The notes below the pieces were generated by a model, which was not told the origin of the DNA, did not search any database, and saw only the letters and a list, made by a program, of their open reading frames with translations. This document shows positions 1 through 5,724 of a stretch of 13,212 bases of DNA, piece by piece. Positions within the stretch are counted from its first letter, which is position 1; each line of letters opens with the position of its first letter. The position numbers and the translations under genes are program-made. This stretch comes from Clostridia bacterium (GTDB taxonomy: Bacteria; Bacillota_A; Clostridia; Oscillospirales; CAG-272): assembly GCA_017632155.1 (NCBI GenBank), contig JAGBRZ010000095.1, forward strand, positions 1-13,212. The letters are read 5' to 3'.

Positions 1-70
1 GAAGGGGAGCTTGAGAGTGCGGTTCTATACGAGATGTTCTTAATTTTGCTTGAATTTTTGATTGTAATAA

Positions 71-100
71 AAATCTCCGCCTAAAATTGGGCGGAGATTT
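71..100 (-). terminator. Intrinsic terminator of the lipoprotein gene
   Basis: Perfect 11-bp stem (71-81 with 90-100, arm AAATCTCCGCC) with an 8-nt loop, followed on the minus strand by TTATTA. It begins 4 bases after the lipoprotein stop codon, as expected for a Rho-independent terminator. The plus-strand exit is less T-rich, so termination is mainly of minus-strand transcripts. Confidence 0.85.
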
Positions 101-104
101 CATA

Positions 105-1373
105 TTAATCAACAACAATAGTCCATTCAACTTTGACGGATTTGCCTTCGTCATCTTTTACAATGATGTCAAATGTTCCTGCTGAACTATTTCTGCCGAC
201 CTTCCAAGTCCATGTTACATCACCGTTTGAATCGCTGATTTTGGGATTGAGATCCTTTGAGGTTGATGGACCGGATTTGTAATTAACTTCGATGTAATAT
301 TGGGTGTTAGCCTTTCCATGTACGGTGACAGATACGACTTCATTTCTTGATGCGGTTACCGGCCATGAAACGATCGTAATGCCCTCGTCAGTTGAAGGAG
401 ATACGGTTTCTTCGGGAGCGGTAGTCATTTCGGGATCTATGGTAGTTTCAGGTGTTTCAATCGTACTGCCATCTGCACATACCTTGCACGCGCGCTCTTT
501 TCCGATTGCTTTTGCATCGGTAGCATAACCGGAATAAATGAACAAACTATCGTCTAAAGTCCAACAATCCTTACTGTAATGCCATACATATCCTTCGGTT
601 ACCCAATAAACAGTTCTTGCATCTTCCGGATTGCTTGTGCTTTCAGGAGTTTTCGTGGTTTCGGTAACTCTTGTAGTTTCAGGTGTTCTCGTGGTCTCGG
701 GGGCACTTGTAGTCTCGGGTGTTTTCGTAGTTTCAGGAATCCTCGTAGTTTCAGGAGCTTTTGTTGTTTCGGGAGTTCTCGTTGTTTCCGGCGTTCTGGT
801 AGTTTCGGGGATTCTTGTGGTTTCAGGAACTCTTGTAGTTTCAGGAGTTCTTGTAACTTCGGGAGTTTTTGTAGTTTCAGGAACTTTTGTTGTTTCGGGT
901 ACTATTGTGGTATCTGGAATAATTGAGGTTTCGGGAATCACAACTGTACTATCTGCAGAACAAGTTTTGCATGCGCGCTCTTTGCCGTTGGAATAAGCTT
1001 CGTTAGCGGTTCCAACATGAATTTTGGTGGAATCTGCGTTAATTATCGTGCTGCATTTTGCACTTTCATGCCATACGCTCCCACTTTCAAGCCAATAAAC
1101 GATAAGTTCCCCGTTGGTGTCATATTTTTTTGGATATTTTTCGGCTTCGTATATTGTAGACTCCGGAACTTCGTCTGCTATATTTGTTGTAACTGCAGTA
1201 GTGCTCGTTGTGTTATTCGATGATTCAGCAAGTTCGGTTAAATCAACCGCTTCTTTGCTTGTTTCAATACTTTCCGATATTTCACCAATGATTTCACCGC
1301 AAGAGGAAAGCAGCGCAGAGAGGGCGAGTGTTGTTGCTAAAATGAGTATTAGATTTTTAGTGAATGTTTTCAT
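105..1373 (-). CDS. Secreted lipoprotein with two Cys/His modules, Thr-Pro-Glu repeat linker and C-terminal Ig-like domain
   Basis: Predicted 422-residue lipoprotein, product unrecognised as a whole. The start at 1373 is chosen because GGAG lies 6 bases upstream; earlier in-frame ATGs lack a site. Residues 1-25 form a lipoprotein signal peptide ending in lipobox LLSSC, so Cys25 is probably lipidated and the protein anchored outside the membrane. Residues 93-138 and 256-299 are two copies of one module: YW, then VWH-x4-C, then a GKERACK-x-C ending (His102, Cys107, Cys135, Cys138; His265, Cys270, Cys296, Cys299). The Cys/His pattern resembles small zinc-binding or disulfide modules of the Ada-like type, an inference only. 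Between them, residues 147-249 hold about 17 hexapeptides of the form xxPETT, a rigid O-glycosylation-prone spacer. Residues 330-422 look like a beta-sandwich Ig-like domain. Its own promoter and structured leader lie upstream, a terminator downstream. Confidence 0.88.
   Translation of the reverse strand: MKTFTKNLILILATTLALSALLSSCGEIIGEISESIETSKEAVDLTELAESSNNTTSTTAVTTNIADEVPESTIYEAEKYPKKYDTNGELIVYWLESGSVWHESAKCSTIINADSTKIHVGTANEAYSNGKERACKTCSADSTVVIPETSIIPDTTIVPETTKVPETTKTPEVTRTPETTRVPETTRIPETTRTPETTRTPETTKAPETTRIPETTKTPETTSAPETTRTPETTRVTETTKTPESTSNPEDARTVYWVTEGYVWHYSKDCWTLDDSLFIYSGYATDAKAIGKERACKVCADGSTIETPETTIDPEMTTAPEETVSPSTDEGITIVSWPVTASRNEVVSVTVHGKANTQYYIEVNYKSGPSTSKDLNPKISDSNGDVTWTWKVGRNSSAGTFDIIVKDDEGKSVKVEWTIVVD
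620..937 (-). repeat. In-frame 18-bp tandem repeat encoding xxPETT hexapeptides
   Basis: About 17 degenerate copies of an 18-bp unit within the lipoprotein gene, encoding units such as KTPETT, RTPETT, RIPETT, SAPETT. Synonymous and conservative differences between copies show the array is not freshly duplicated. The periodicity is also visible in a shadow plus-strand reading frame, which is not a gene. Copy number may vary between strains. Confidence 0.9.
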
Positions 1374-1390
1374 ATTGTACTCCATAATAT

Positions 1391-1419
1391 AAAAAGTGCG
1401 CCAACCGAAGCCGACGCAC
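1391..1419 (-). terminator. Leader terminator (candidate attenuator) before the lipoprotein RBS
   Basis: On the minus strand GTGCGTCGGC (1419-1410) pairs over 10 bp, including three G-U pairs, with GTTGGCGCAC (1405-1396), closed by a cUUCGg tetraloop and followed by five U (1395-1391). This is a canonical intrinsic terminator, but it lies between the promoter and the RBS, ending only about 13 bases before the GGAG. Transcription of the lipoprotein must read through it, which implies attenuation or a separate small RNA with read-through. Confidence 0.8.
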
Positions 1420-1560
1420 AAAAAATACATCAGCCCGAATTGTCGCCAAACAAAACCTTTTACAAAATCACCTTACAGTATATGCAAAAGAAGAGCATCT
1501 GTATTTTTATCTAAGATAAAAATACACATACTGCGGCGAATTTATTCGGTTTTGTTTGGC
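1396..1560 (-). ncRNA. Structured 5' leader RNA of the lipoprotein gene (riboswitch/attenuator-like, class unknown)
   Basis: From the predicted +1 near 1560, the minus-strand RNA opens with GCCAAACAAAACC (1560-1548), which pairs perfectly over 13 bp with 1457-1445. Inside, further pairings stack into an irregular rod: UCGCC/GGUGA (1539-1535 with 1472-1468), CAGUAU/AUACUG (1533-1528 with 1481-1476), and a 25-bp palindrome (1525-1501) at the tip. A terminator (1419-1396) follows, then the RBS. Alternative pairings exist: CCGAAU (1549-1544) with AUUCGG (1440-1435), and AAAAAUAC (1508-1501) with a second GUAUUUUU (1428-1421) next to the terminator. I recognise no known riboswitch core. It could instead be a free small RNA; a 6S-like rod is an outside possibility. 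Confidence 0.65.
1501..1525. repeat. 25-bp palindrome in the leader region
   Basis: Perfect 12-bp inverted repeat (arm GTATTTTTATCT) around a single central A at 1513. It could be the apical hairpin of the leader RNA or a dimeric-repressor operator. It lies about 35-60 bases downstream of the predicted +1, so an operator would act as a roadblock. The sequence alone does not decide. Confidence 0.6.
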
Positions 1561-1566
1561 ATCTTT

Positions 1567-1595
1567 ATTATACCACAATTTTTGAGGTTTGTAAA
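1567..1595 (-). promoter_or_regulatory. Sigma-A promoter of the lipoprotein leader
   Basis: On the minus strand TTTACA (1595-1590), a 17-bp spacer and TATAAT (1572-1567) with an extended TGG upstream of the -10. The predicted +1 near 1560 coincides with the first base of the 13-bp closing helix of the leader RNA. No other promoter this good lies closer to the gene. Confidence 0.85.
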
Positions 1596-1616
1596 CAGCA
1601 AAATGCATATTGGAAA

Positions 1617-1778
1617 GGTGAAGGAGCAAAATTCTCCCGCAAGGGGAGAATTTACTCCTTCCGGAATGTCGGCGGGGCGCCGCCATTCCGACGCACAAGG
1701 GGAGAGTTTCGCCGTCTGCGGCCGGCGACTTAAGAAACTTTTTTCGAAAAGTTTCTTAAGAATCTTCAAAAACTTTCC
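1617..1778 (+). repeat. Multi-hairpin repeat element, copy 1
   Basis: About 160 bp starting GGTGAAGGAGC, matched by an inverted copy at 5079-5236. Order: hairpin 1 (AAGGAG ... CTCCTT), hairpin 2 (CGGAATG ... CATTCCG), a variable GC-rich hairpin near 1709-1728, and hairpin 4 (CTTAAGAAACTTTT ... AAAAGTTTCTTAAG, about 1729-1760). Hairpins 1, 2 and 4 align with copy 2; the third is unrelated in sequence but still folds. It lies between the scfB terminator and the lipoprotein promoter. No transposase and no clear target-site duplication was seen. Confidence 0.75.
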
Positions 1779-1796
1779 ACTTTTTAATTCAATCGA

Positions 1797-1825
1797 AAAA
1801 ATCCCGCCGATTTGGCGGGATTTTT
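1797..1825 (-). terminator. Terminator of the scfA-scfB operon
   Basis: 12-bp stem AAAAATCCCGCC/GGCGGGATTTTT with a 5-nt loop and a T run on the minus strand, about 38 bases beyond the scfB stop. A and T runs flank both sides, so it can act in both directions. Confidence 0.85.
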
Positions 1826-1830
1826 ACCTT

Positions 1831-1865
1831 CAACTAGCAACTAGTGTCTAGCAACTAGCAACTTA
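1831..1865 (-). repeat. Heptamer tandem repeat at the 3' end of scfB
   Basis: Five 7-bp units on the plus strand: CAACTAG, CAACTAG, TGTCTAG, CAACTAG, CAACTTA. In the gene's sense the units read AGTTGCT after the stop, and the scfB TAA (1865-1863) lies inside the last unit. Two further heptamer arrays with AGT-initial units occur in the window. Confidence 0.85.
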
Positions 1866-3242
1866 TTCTTCTTCCTCGCACGCTTCTGCCACCTTGAGCA
1901 TAATCGCGCACTCGATACGCTTCTTGAACAGCTTACATCCGTACTCGTAAACGCCGTTTACGCTGCCGGTTGCGTGGTAAGAGTTCGCGGCGCAGCCGCC
2001 GGAGCAATAAAGTCTTGCCCAGCAATCGCGGCATTCTTCTCTCGAATATGCCGAGCAGGAGCGGAATTCATCGCGAATGGCTTCGTTCTTTACGCCGTCA
2101 AAAATGTTGCCGAGGAGATATTTCTCGTCGCCGACGAACTGATGGCAGGGGTAAAGGTCGCCCCAAGGGGTGACAGCCATATACTCGGTGCCCGAGCCGC
2201 AACCCGAAATTCTCTTGTAGATGCAGGGGCCGCCCTCGAGGTCGAGCATATAGTGATAGAAGGTGATCGGCTTGCCGCGCTTCTTGCGGTCCATCATCTC
2301 GTAAGCAAGCTTTTCATACTGCTCGTAAAGCACGGGCAGATCCTCCTCGCCGAGCGCGTAGGGATCACCGGGAGGGCAGACTACGGGCTCCATTGAAAGC
2401 TCGGTAAAGCCTTCGTCAGCCATATGTATGATGTCGGAGCAGAAATCGGTGTTGAACTTGGTGTACGTGCCGCGCATATAGTAGCCTTTGTCGCCGCGAC
2501 GGGTTACGAATTCCTTGAACTTGGGAAGGATCAGGTCATAGCTGCCCTGACCGTTCACGGTCTTGCGGAGGTTATCGTGCACGTGGCGTCTGCCGTCGAG
2601 CGAGAGAACGACGTTGTCCATCTCTTTATTGGCAAAGTCGATGACGTCATCGTCGATCAGCACGCCGTTTGTCGTCAGCGTGAAGCGAAAATGCTTGCCC
2701 GCAGCTTCCTCGATCGAGCGCGCGTAGGCGACAAGATCCTTGACGACCTGCCAGTTCATCAGCGGCTCGCCGCCGAAGAAGTCGACCTCAAGATTGTGGC
2801 GTGTGCCCGAATTTTCAACAAGGAAATCAAGCGCGCGCTTACCCACCTCGAAGGACATCAGCGCGCGTTCACCGTGGAATCGACCCTGAGCCGCGAAGCA
2901 ATATTCACAGTTGAGGTTGCAGGTGTGTGCAACGTGCAGGCAGAGAGCCTTGACGGTGTTTGAATTGTTCTTAAGCTTGCCGACGAGGGGCGCGTAGATA
3001 TCCTCGGCGTAAAGCTTGCCGTCTGCTTTAAGCTCTTCAACGTCGGAGATCGTGTCGCGAATATCACCCTCGGTGATGCCCTCGGATGCAAATTTTTCAA
3101 GGCAGATCGAGATGATCTCGTCCGCCGACTTGGTTTCGTAGAGATTTATGACGTCATAGGCAAGATCATCGACCGCGTGAACCGCGCCCGAGCCGACGTC
3201 AAGGACGATATTGTAACCGCCGAGTTTATAAGAATGGATCAT
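1863..3242 (-). CDS. scfB: SCIFF maturase, radical SAM/SPASM thioether-forming enzyme
   Basis: 459-residue radical SAM peptide maturase that forms thioether crosslinks in the SCIFF peptide encoded just upstream. The start at 3242 (MIHSYKL) is chosen because GAGG sits 6 bases upstream and the family begins this way; the frame stays open to 3296 but runs into hairpin repeats. Seen: an N-terminal peptide-binding (RRE-like) region, residues 1-90; the radical SAM motif with Cys108, Cys112 and Cys115; GGEP at 157-160; and a Cys-rich C-terminal SPASM region (GCGSG, YPCHQF, CRDCWARLYCSGGC, GC) for auxiliary iron-sulfur clusters. The length fits the family. It lies 184 bases downstream of scfA, with a terminator and five hairpins in the gap, so it is probably made at lower levels than its substrate. 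Confidence 0.96.
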   Translation of the reverse strand: MIHSYKLGGYNIVLDVGSGAVHAVDDLAYDVINLYETKSADEIISICLEKFASEGITEGDIRDTISDVEELKADGKLYAEDIYAPLVGKLKNNSNTVKALCLHVAHTCNLNCEYCFAAQGRFHGERALMSFEVGKRALDFLVENSGTRHNLEVDFFGGEPLMNWQVVKDLVAYARSIEEAAGKHFRFTLTTNGVLIDDDVIDFANKEMDNVVLSLDGRRHVHDNLRKTVNGQGSYDLILPKFKEFVTRRGDKGYYMRGTYTKFNTDFCSDIIHMADEGFTELSMEPVVCPPGDPYALGEEDLPVLYEQYEKLAYEMMDRKKRGKPITFYHYMLDLEGGPCIYKRISGCGSGTEYMAVTPWGDLYPCHQFVGDEKYLLGNIFDGVKNEAIRDEFRSCSAYSREECRDCWARLYCSGGCAANSYHATGSVNGVYEYGCKLFKKRIECAIMLKVAEACEEEE

Positions 3243-3265
3243 ATTTACCTCAATTATATTTTTGA

Positions 3266-3375
3266 TTTTTCGCCAAGGGCGAAAAATTTCCTTCATTTCG
3301 CCCCTTGGGGCGAATTATCATTCGGCGAAGCCGATTATCATTTGGCGAAGCCAACTATCATTCGGGCGAAGCCCG
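3266..3375. repeat. Array of five short hairpins with ATTATCATT linkers (locus 1)
   Basis: Five consecutive palindromes: 3266-3286 (TTTTTCGCC arm), 3297-3314 (TTCGCCCC arm), 3323-3333 (CGGCGAAGCCG), 3343-3353 (TGGCGAAGCCA) and 3363-3375 (CGGGCGAAGCCCG). Those from 3314 onward are spaced at 20 bp by the linkers ATTATCATT and ACTATCATT. Stem base pairs change in compensating fashion (C-G to T-A, or one pair added) while the GCGAAGC core and the linker stay constant. The family recurs at 4996-5061 and 10696-10753. Here it lies between scfA and scfB. Confidence 0.85.
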
Positions 3376-3391
3376 ACAGCAAAAATTCCGA

Positions 3392-3423
3392 ATAAAAGCC
3401 GCCGCATTCGCGGCGGCTTTTAT
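3392..3423 (-). terminator. Intercistronic terminator between scfA and scfB
   Basis: Perfect 14-bp stem (ATAAAAGCCGCCGC with its complement), 4-nt loop and a TTTTATT exit on the minus strand, starting 3 bases after the scfA stop. A strong hairpin here would make the short precursor transcript more abundant than the maturase message, as is common for RiPP precursor/maturase pairs. Confidence 0.88.
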
Positions 3424-3426
3424 CAA

Positions 3427-3573
3427 TTACTTGGACTTCTTCTCGCAAGCCTGGTTTGCAACGCCGCAAGAGGTCTTGCAAGCGGACTGGCAGGAGGTCT
3501 GGCACTCGCCGCATCCGCCGTTCTTAACGGAAGCCTTGAGGTCACGAGTATTGATAGTACGAATTCTCTTCAT
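3427..3573 (-). CDS. scfA: SCIFF (six cysteines in forty-five) RiPP precursor peptide
   Basis: 48-residue peptide, starting MKRIRTINTRDLKASVKNGG and ending in a Cys-rich core with Cys21, 24, 28, 32, 36 and 43 in the CGECQTSCQSACKTSC pattern that defines SCIFF. Family knowledge: the peptide is nearly universal in Clostridia and is modified by ScfB to a ranthipeptide with Cys-Thr thioether links; its biological role is not settled. AGGTGG lies 9 bases upstream of the start. It has its own near-consensus promoter (3615-3643) and a terminator directly after the stop. The tail EKKSK after Cys43 is short. Confidence 0.96.
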   Translation of the reverse strand: MKRIRTINTRDLKASVKNGGCGECQTSCQSACKTSCGVANQACEKKSK

Positions 3574-3614
3574 TGTAAAATTCCACCTTTCGGATATAAT
3601 TTAATTCACCATAT

Positions 3615-3643
3615 AGTATATATGATTTTTGCCCGTTTGTCAA
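3615..3643 (-). promoter_or_regulatory. Promoter of scfA
   Basis: TTGACA (3643-3638), 17-bp spacer, TATACT (3620-3615) on the minus strand. The -35 box overlaps the stop codon of the upstream decarboxylase gene (TGA at 3642-3640 lies within TTGACA), so promoter and coding end are fused. No terminator lies between the two genes. Confidence 0.9.
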
Positions 3644-4974
3644 GAGGTTTTGATGATTTTTGGCGAAATCCCCGAATTTTTCAGCATTTCGAGGTGATTT
3701 TTTATCTCCTCGGTGACTCTTTCGCCGGGCAAAAGCAGGGGAACGCCGGGGGGATAGACCCAAACGTAGGCGTTTGAGATCTCGCCGCCATCGGGCAGAT
3801 CAACCCAGACCGCGTCGCAAAGAGGTATCTCTGTGGGCGGCAATTCTGTGATAAACGATGGGTAAGACTTGCTTTCCGTAAGCTCGGATTCTTTATCAAG
3901 CTCCATAATCGCCTGCGAGAGCGCGGCGAGATTTTCACACGTGTCGCAGACCGAGGTCATACAGAGCAGATAATCCGAATGAACCATTTCGGGCTCTATA
4001 TGATATCTTTCTCGCAAAGCATCGGCGAGCGATGAACCCGTGAAGTTTGTACCGCGTGTGGAAATTGAAATTTTTCCGATATCATCGGTTTTGATGAGCT
4101 TCAGCTTTTCGGGACGGGTCGATGCATAAAAATCATCAAGTATAGCGCGGTAGTTGTCAAAAACAGCCTTTCCATCCGATAAAATATCCGCGCATTTGGC
4201 GATCGAGTTCATTAATATATAGGAAGGGCTGCTCGTTTCAAAGATGCCGAGGTTGCGGGCGAAGCGAGAGGAATATTTTTCATTGAAAACGAGTCCAAGT
4301 GCCGTCCCCGTCAGTGCGGGGAGGGTCTTGTGCAGACTTGTGACGGCGATATCCGCGCCTCGCGGAAAATCGGGAAAGTGCTCCGAAAATCCGAGGTGCG
4401 CGCCGTGCGCGGCATCGACGAAAAGCGCTGCTGAGTGCTTTTTGCAGGCTTCCGCGATCGCGCCTACATCCGAGATCACGCCCTCGTATGTAGGCGAGGT
4501 GAGAATCACGCAAGTCGCGCCGTTCGAGCGAGCAAAGGCTTCTTCGACTGCCCCTGCTGTGATCGCTCCGCAGATGCCGTGCTCCTCGATTATGGGCGGG
4601 AGGATGCAAGTGGGATTCAGGCGGCAGAGCTCAATGGCGTGCCAAACCGATTTGTGGCAGTTTCGCGCGACGATAACGGAATCGCCCGGTTTTGTCAGCG
4701 TGCGGATACCCGCAAGGATGCCGCAGGTTGAGCCGTTTACGAGCGGTCGCGCAGACTTGGCTTTGTATAGATCTGCGTATTTTTCACAGAGCGAGCCGAT
4801 GATGCCGCCGTCATCGGGATCGTGCAGATCGTCCGCACCGTCGATCTCGGTTATGTCGACGGAGTAGGGGAGATCGGTGCCGAGCATTGCAATGTTTCGC
4901 TTGTGCCCGGGCATGTGCATCGGGATCGCGGAGGCGGTGATGCTTTCAATGGTGGATTGGAATTTTGTTTTCAT
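3640..4974 (-). CDS. Orn/Lys/Arg decarboxylase-family PLP enzyme
   Basis: 444-residue PLP-dependent enzyme of the group III amino-acid decarboxylase fold, the short bacterial form related to SpeA and YaaO. Visible: HMPGHK (20-25), phosphate-binding GSTCG (81-85), DAAHGAH (187-193), SLHKT with the probable PLP lysine Lys216, and the C-terminal signature YPPGVPLLLPGE (407-418). It probably decarboxylates arginine, lysine or ornithine for polyamine synthesis in the cytosol; the substrate cannot be told from sequence. The start is uncertain: ATG at 4974 or at 4986, neither with a good Shine-Dalgarno, perhaps because hairpin repeats (4996-5061) occupy the normal upstream region. Its stop overlaps the scfA -35 box. 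Confidence 0.9.
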   Translation of the reverse strand: MKTKFQSTIESITASAIPMHMPGHKRNIAMLGTDLPYSVDITEIDGADDLHDPDDGGIIGSLCEKYADLYKAKSARPLVNGSTCGILAGIRTLTKPGDSVIVARNCHKSVWHAIELCRLNPTCILPPIIEEHGICGAITAGAVEEAFARSNGATCVILTSPTYEGVISDVGAIAEACKKHSAALFVDAAHGAHLGFSEHFPDFPRGADIAVTSLHKTLPALTGTALGLVFNEKYSSRFARNLGIFETSSPSYILMNSIAKCADILSDGKAVFDNYRAILDDFYASTRPEKLKLIKTDDIGKISISTRGTNFTGSSLADALRERYHIEPEMVHSDYLLCMTSVCDTCENLAALSQAIMELDKESELTESKSYPSFITELPPTEIPLCDAVWVDLPDGGEISNAYVWVYPPGVPLLLPGERVTEEIKNHLEMLKNSGISPKIIKTS

Positions 4975-4995
4975 AGTAAATACCATGTGGCATAA

Positions 4996-5061
4996 TCGCG
5001 CGTTGCGCGAATGATAATCGGCTGCGCCGAATGAAGGTGAATTTCCGCTAAGGCGGAAATT
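4996..5061. repeat. Hairpin array with ATGATAAT linker (locus 2)
   Basis: TCGCGC-GTT-GCGCGA (4996-5010), linker ATGATAAT (5011-5018), CGGC-TGC-GCCG (5019-5029), AATGAAGGTGA, then AATTTCCGC ... GCGGAAATT (5040-5061). Linker and hairpin-of-3-nt-loop design match loci 1 and 3. The terminal linker AATGAAG also matches CTTCATT at 3291-3297 of locus 1 in reverse orientation, so the family has a conserved end as well as a conserved linker. It abuts copy 2 of the multi-hairpin element and lies 10-22 bases before the decarboxylase starts. Confidence 0.8.
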
Positions 5062-5078
5062 TTTGATAAAAAATCAGA

Positions 5079-5236
5079 GGAAAAGCTTTTGAAGATTCTA
5101 AAGAAACTTTTCCCGAAAAGTTTCTTTAGTGGGGTGCGGGGCAACGCCCCGAAATACGCTTCAAAATGGCGGCGTCCCGCCGACATTTTGGAAGGAGTAA
5201 AATCTTCCATTTAGGGGAGATTTTTGCTCCTTCACC
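5079..5236 (-). repeat. Multi-hairpin repeat element, copy 2
   Basis: Inverted relative to copy 1 (1617-1778). Read on the minus strand it begins GGTGAAGGAGCAAAA and ends AGAATCTTCAAAAGCTTTTC. Hairpin 2 reads CAAAATG ... CATTTTG where copy 1 has CGGAATG ... CATTCCG, and hairpin 4 reads CTAAAG ... CTTTAG where copy 1 has CTTAAG ... CTTAAG; both arms changed together. Hairpin 3 is GGGGC-GTT-GCCCC, unrelated to that of copy 1. The first bases provide the TGA stop of the 69-residue protein. Confidence 0.75.
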
Positions 5237-5441
5237 GTTTAATAATTTTGCCAATGATCGAAACCGCGATCACGACCGCGCCGGCAAGGTATGTTGGCCA
5301 GAAAATGTACGAGTACATCACGAGCCAATCGAACATCGTCCAGGCTTCGATTGAAATTTTGTATATTCCGAAAGCGAATGGTAGTATGAAAGGAGTAATT
5401 CCGATTATTAAGATAATGTTTAGGATGAAGTTCTTTTTCAT
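5232..5441 (-). CDS. Small two-helix membrane protein, function unknown
   Basis: 69 residues, not recognised by name. Two hydrophobic segments are visible, roughly residues 5-25 and 43-65, with Lys at both termini (MKKN and KIIKR), so probably both ends face the cytoplasm. Aromatic residues cluster in the connecting loop (AWTMFDW, YSYIFWPTY). AGGA lies about 9 bases before the ATG, which supports translation. The stop codon TGA falls inside the first bases of the multi-hairpin repeat, so the natural C-terminus may once have been different. No partner gene is obvious: the neighbours are intergenic repeats on both sides. Confidence 0.75.
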   Translation of the reverse strand: MKKNFILNIILIIGITPFILPFAFGIYKISIEAWTMFDWLVMYSYIFWPTYLAGAVVIAVSIIGKIIKR

Positions 5442-5473
5442 GGGGGGTTCCTAATAGAGCGGTATAAACCTGA

Positions 5474-5657
5474 TTTGCTAAATAATTTCATTCAGCAAAG
5501 GGTGACAGAGTCGATCCTTCCCTACATTCGGGAAGGATCGACTCTGTCCAAAATCGAGAAGCGGAGCTTCACGATTTTGAAGCATAGAAGCGAAATCTGA
5601 AGATTTCGCATTGAATCGAGACGCTGTCTCGAGCTCTGCGAACTTTTAAAAAGTTCG
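5474..5657. repeat. Cluster of six dissimilar hairpins downstream of murQ
   Basis: Gene-free region holding, in order, TTTGCT/AGCAAA (5474-5499), a perfect 19-bp stem GACAGAGTCGATCCTTCCC with 7-nt loop (5504-5548), AAAATCG-A-GAAGC/GCTTC-A-CGATTTT (5550-5578), GCGAAATC/GATTTCGC (5590-5609), TCGAGAC/GTCTCGA (5616-5632) and CGAACTTTT/AAAAGTTCG (5639-5657). None has a good U tract, so these are not a stack of ordinary terminators. Purpose unknown. Confidence 0.75.
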
Positions 5658-5724
5658 ATCAAAACTTCAACTTGTTTTAATTTAGATGAAAATTTTCGAG
5701 CTTGCGAGGAAATTCACCAAAACT

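Noticed and set aside
1..84. Open plus-strand frame ending at the TAA within the terminator stem, possible 3' end of a gene
   Set aside because: 27 codons with no recognisable family and a hydrophobic, low-complexity end; an open frame this short is expected by chance.
304..996. Long plus-strand frames with VVSG or SFRS repeats opposite the lipoprotein gene
   Set aside because: They are antisense images of the 18-bp PETT repeat; no RBS, and the minus-strand frame has signal peptide, RBS, promoter and terminator.
1396..1560. T-box, c-di-GMP, cobalamin or ydaO riboswitch
   Set aside because: None of the conserved core strings of these classes that I know could be found in the leader.
2424..2963. 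179-codon plus-strand frame opposite scfB
   Set aside because: Shadow of a GC-rich coding strand; the radical SAM gene is unambiguous.
3266..3375. CRISPR array
   Set aside because: The regular 20-bp spacing comes from palindromes joined by a short linker; there are no spacers of 28-40 bp and no cas genes.
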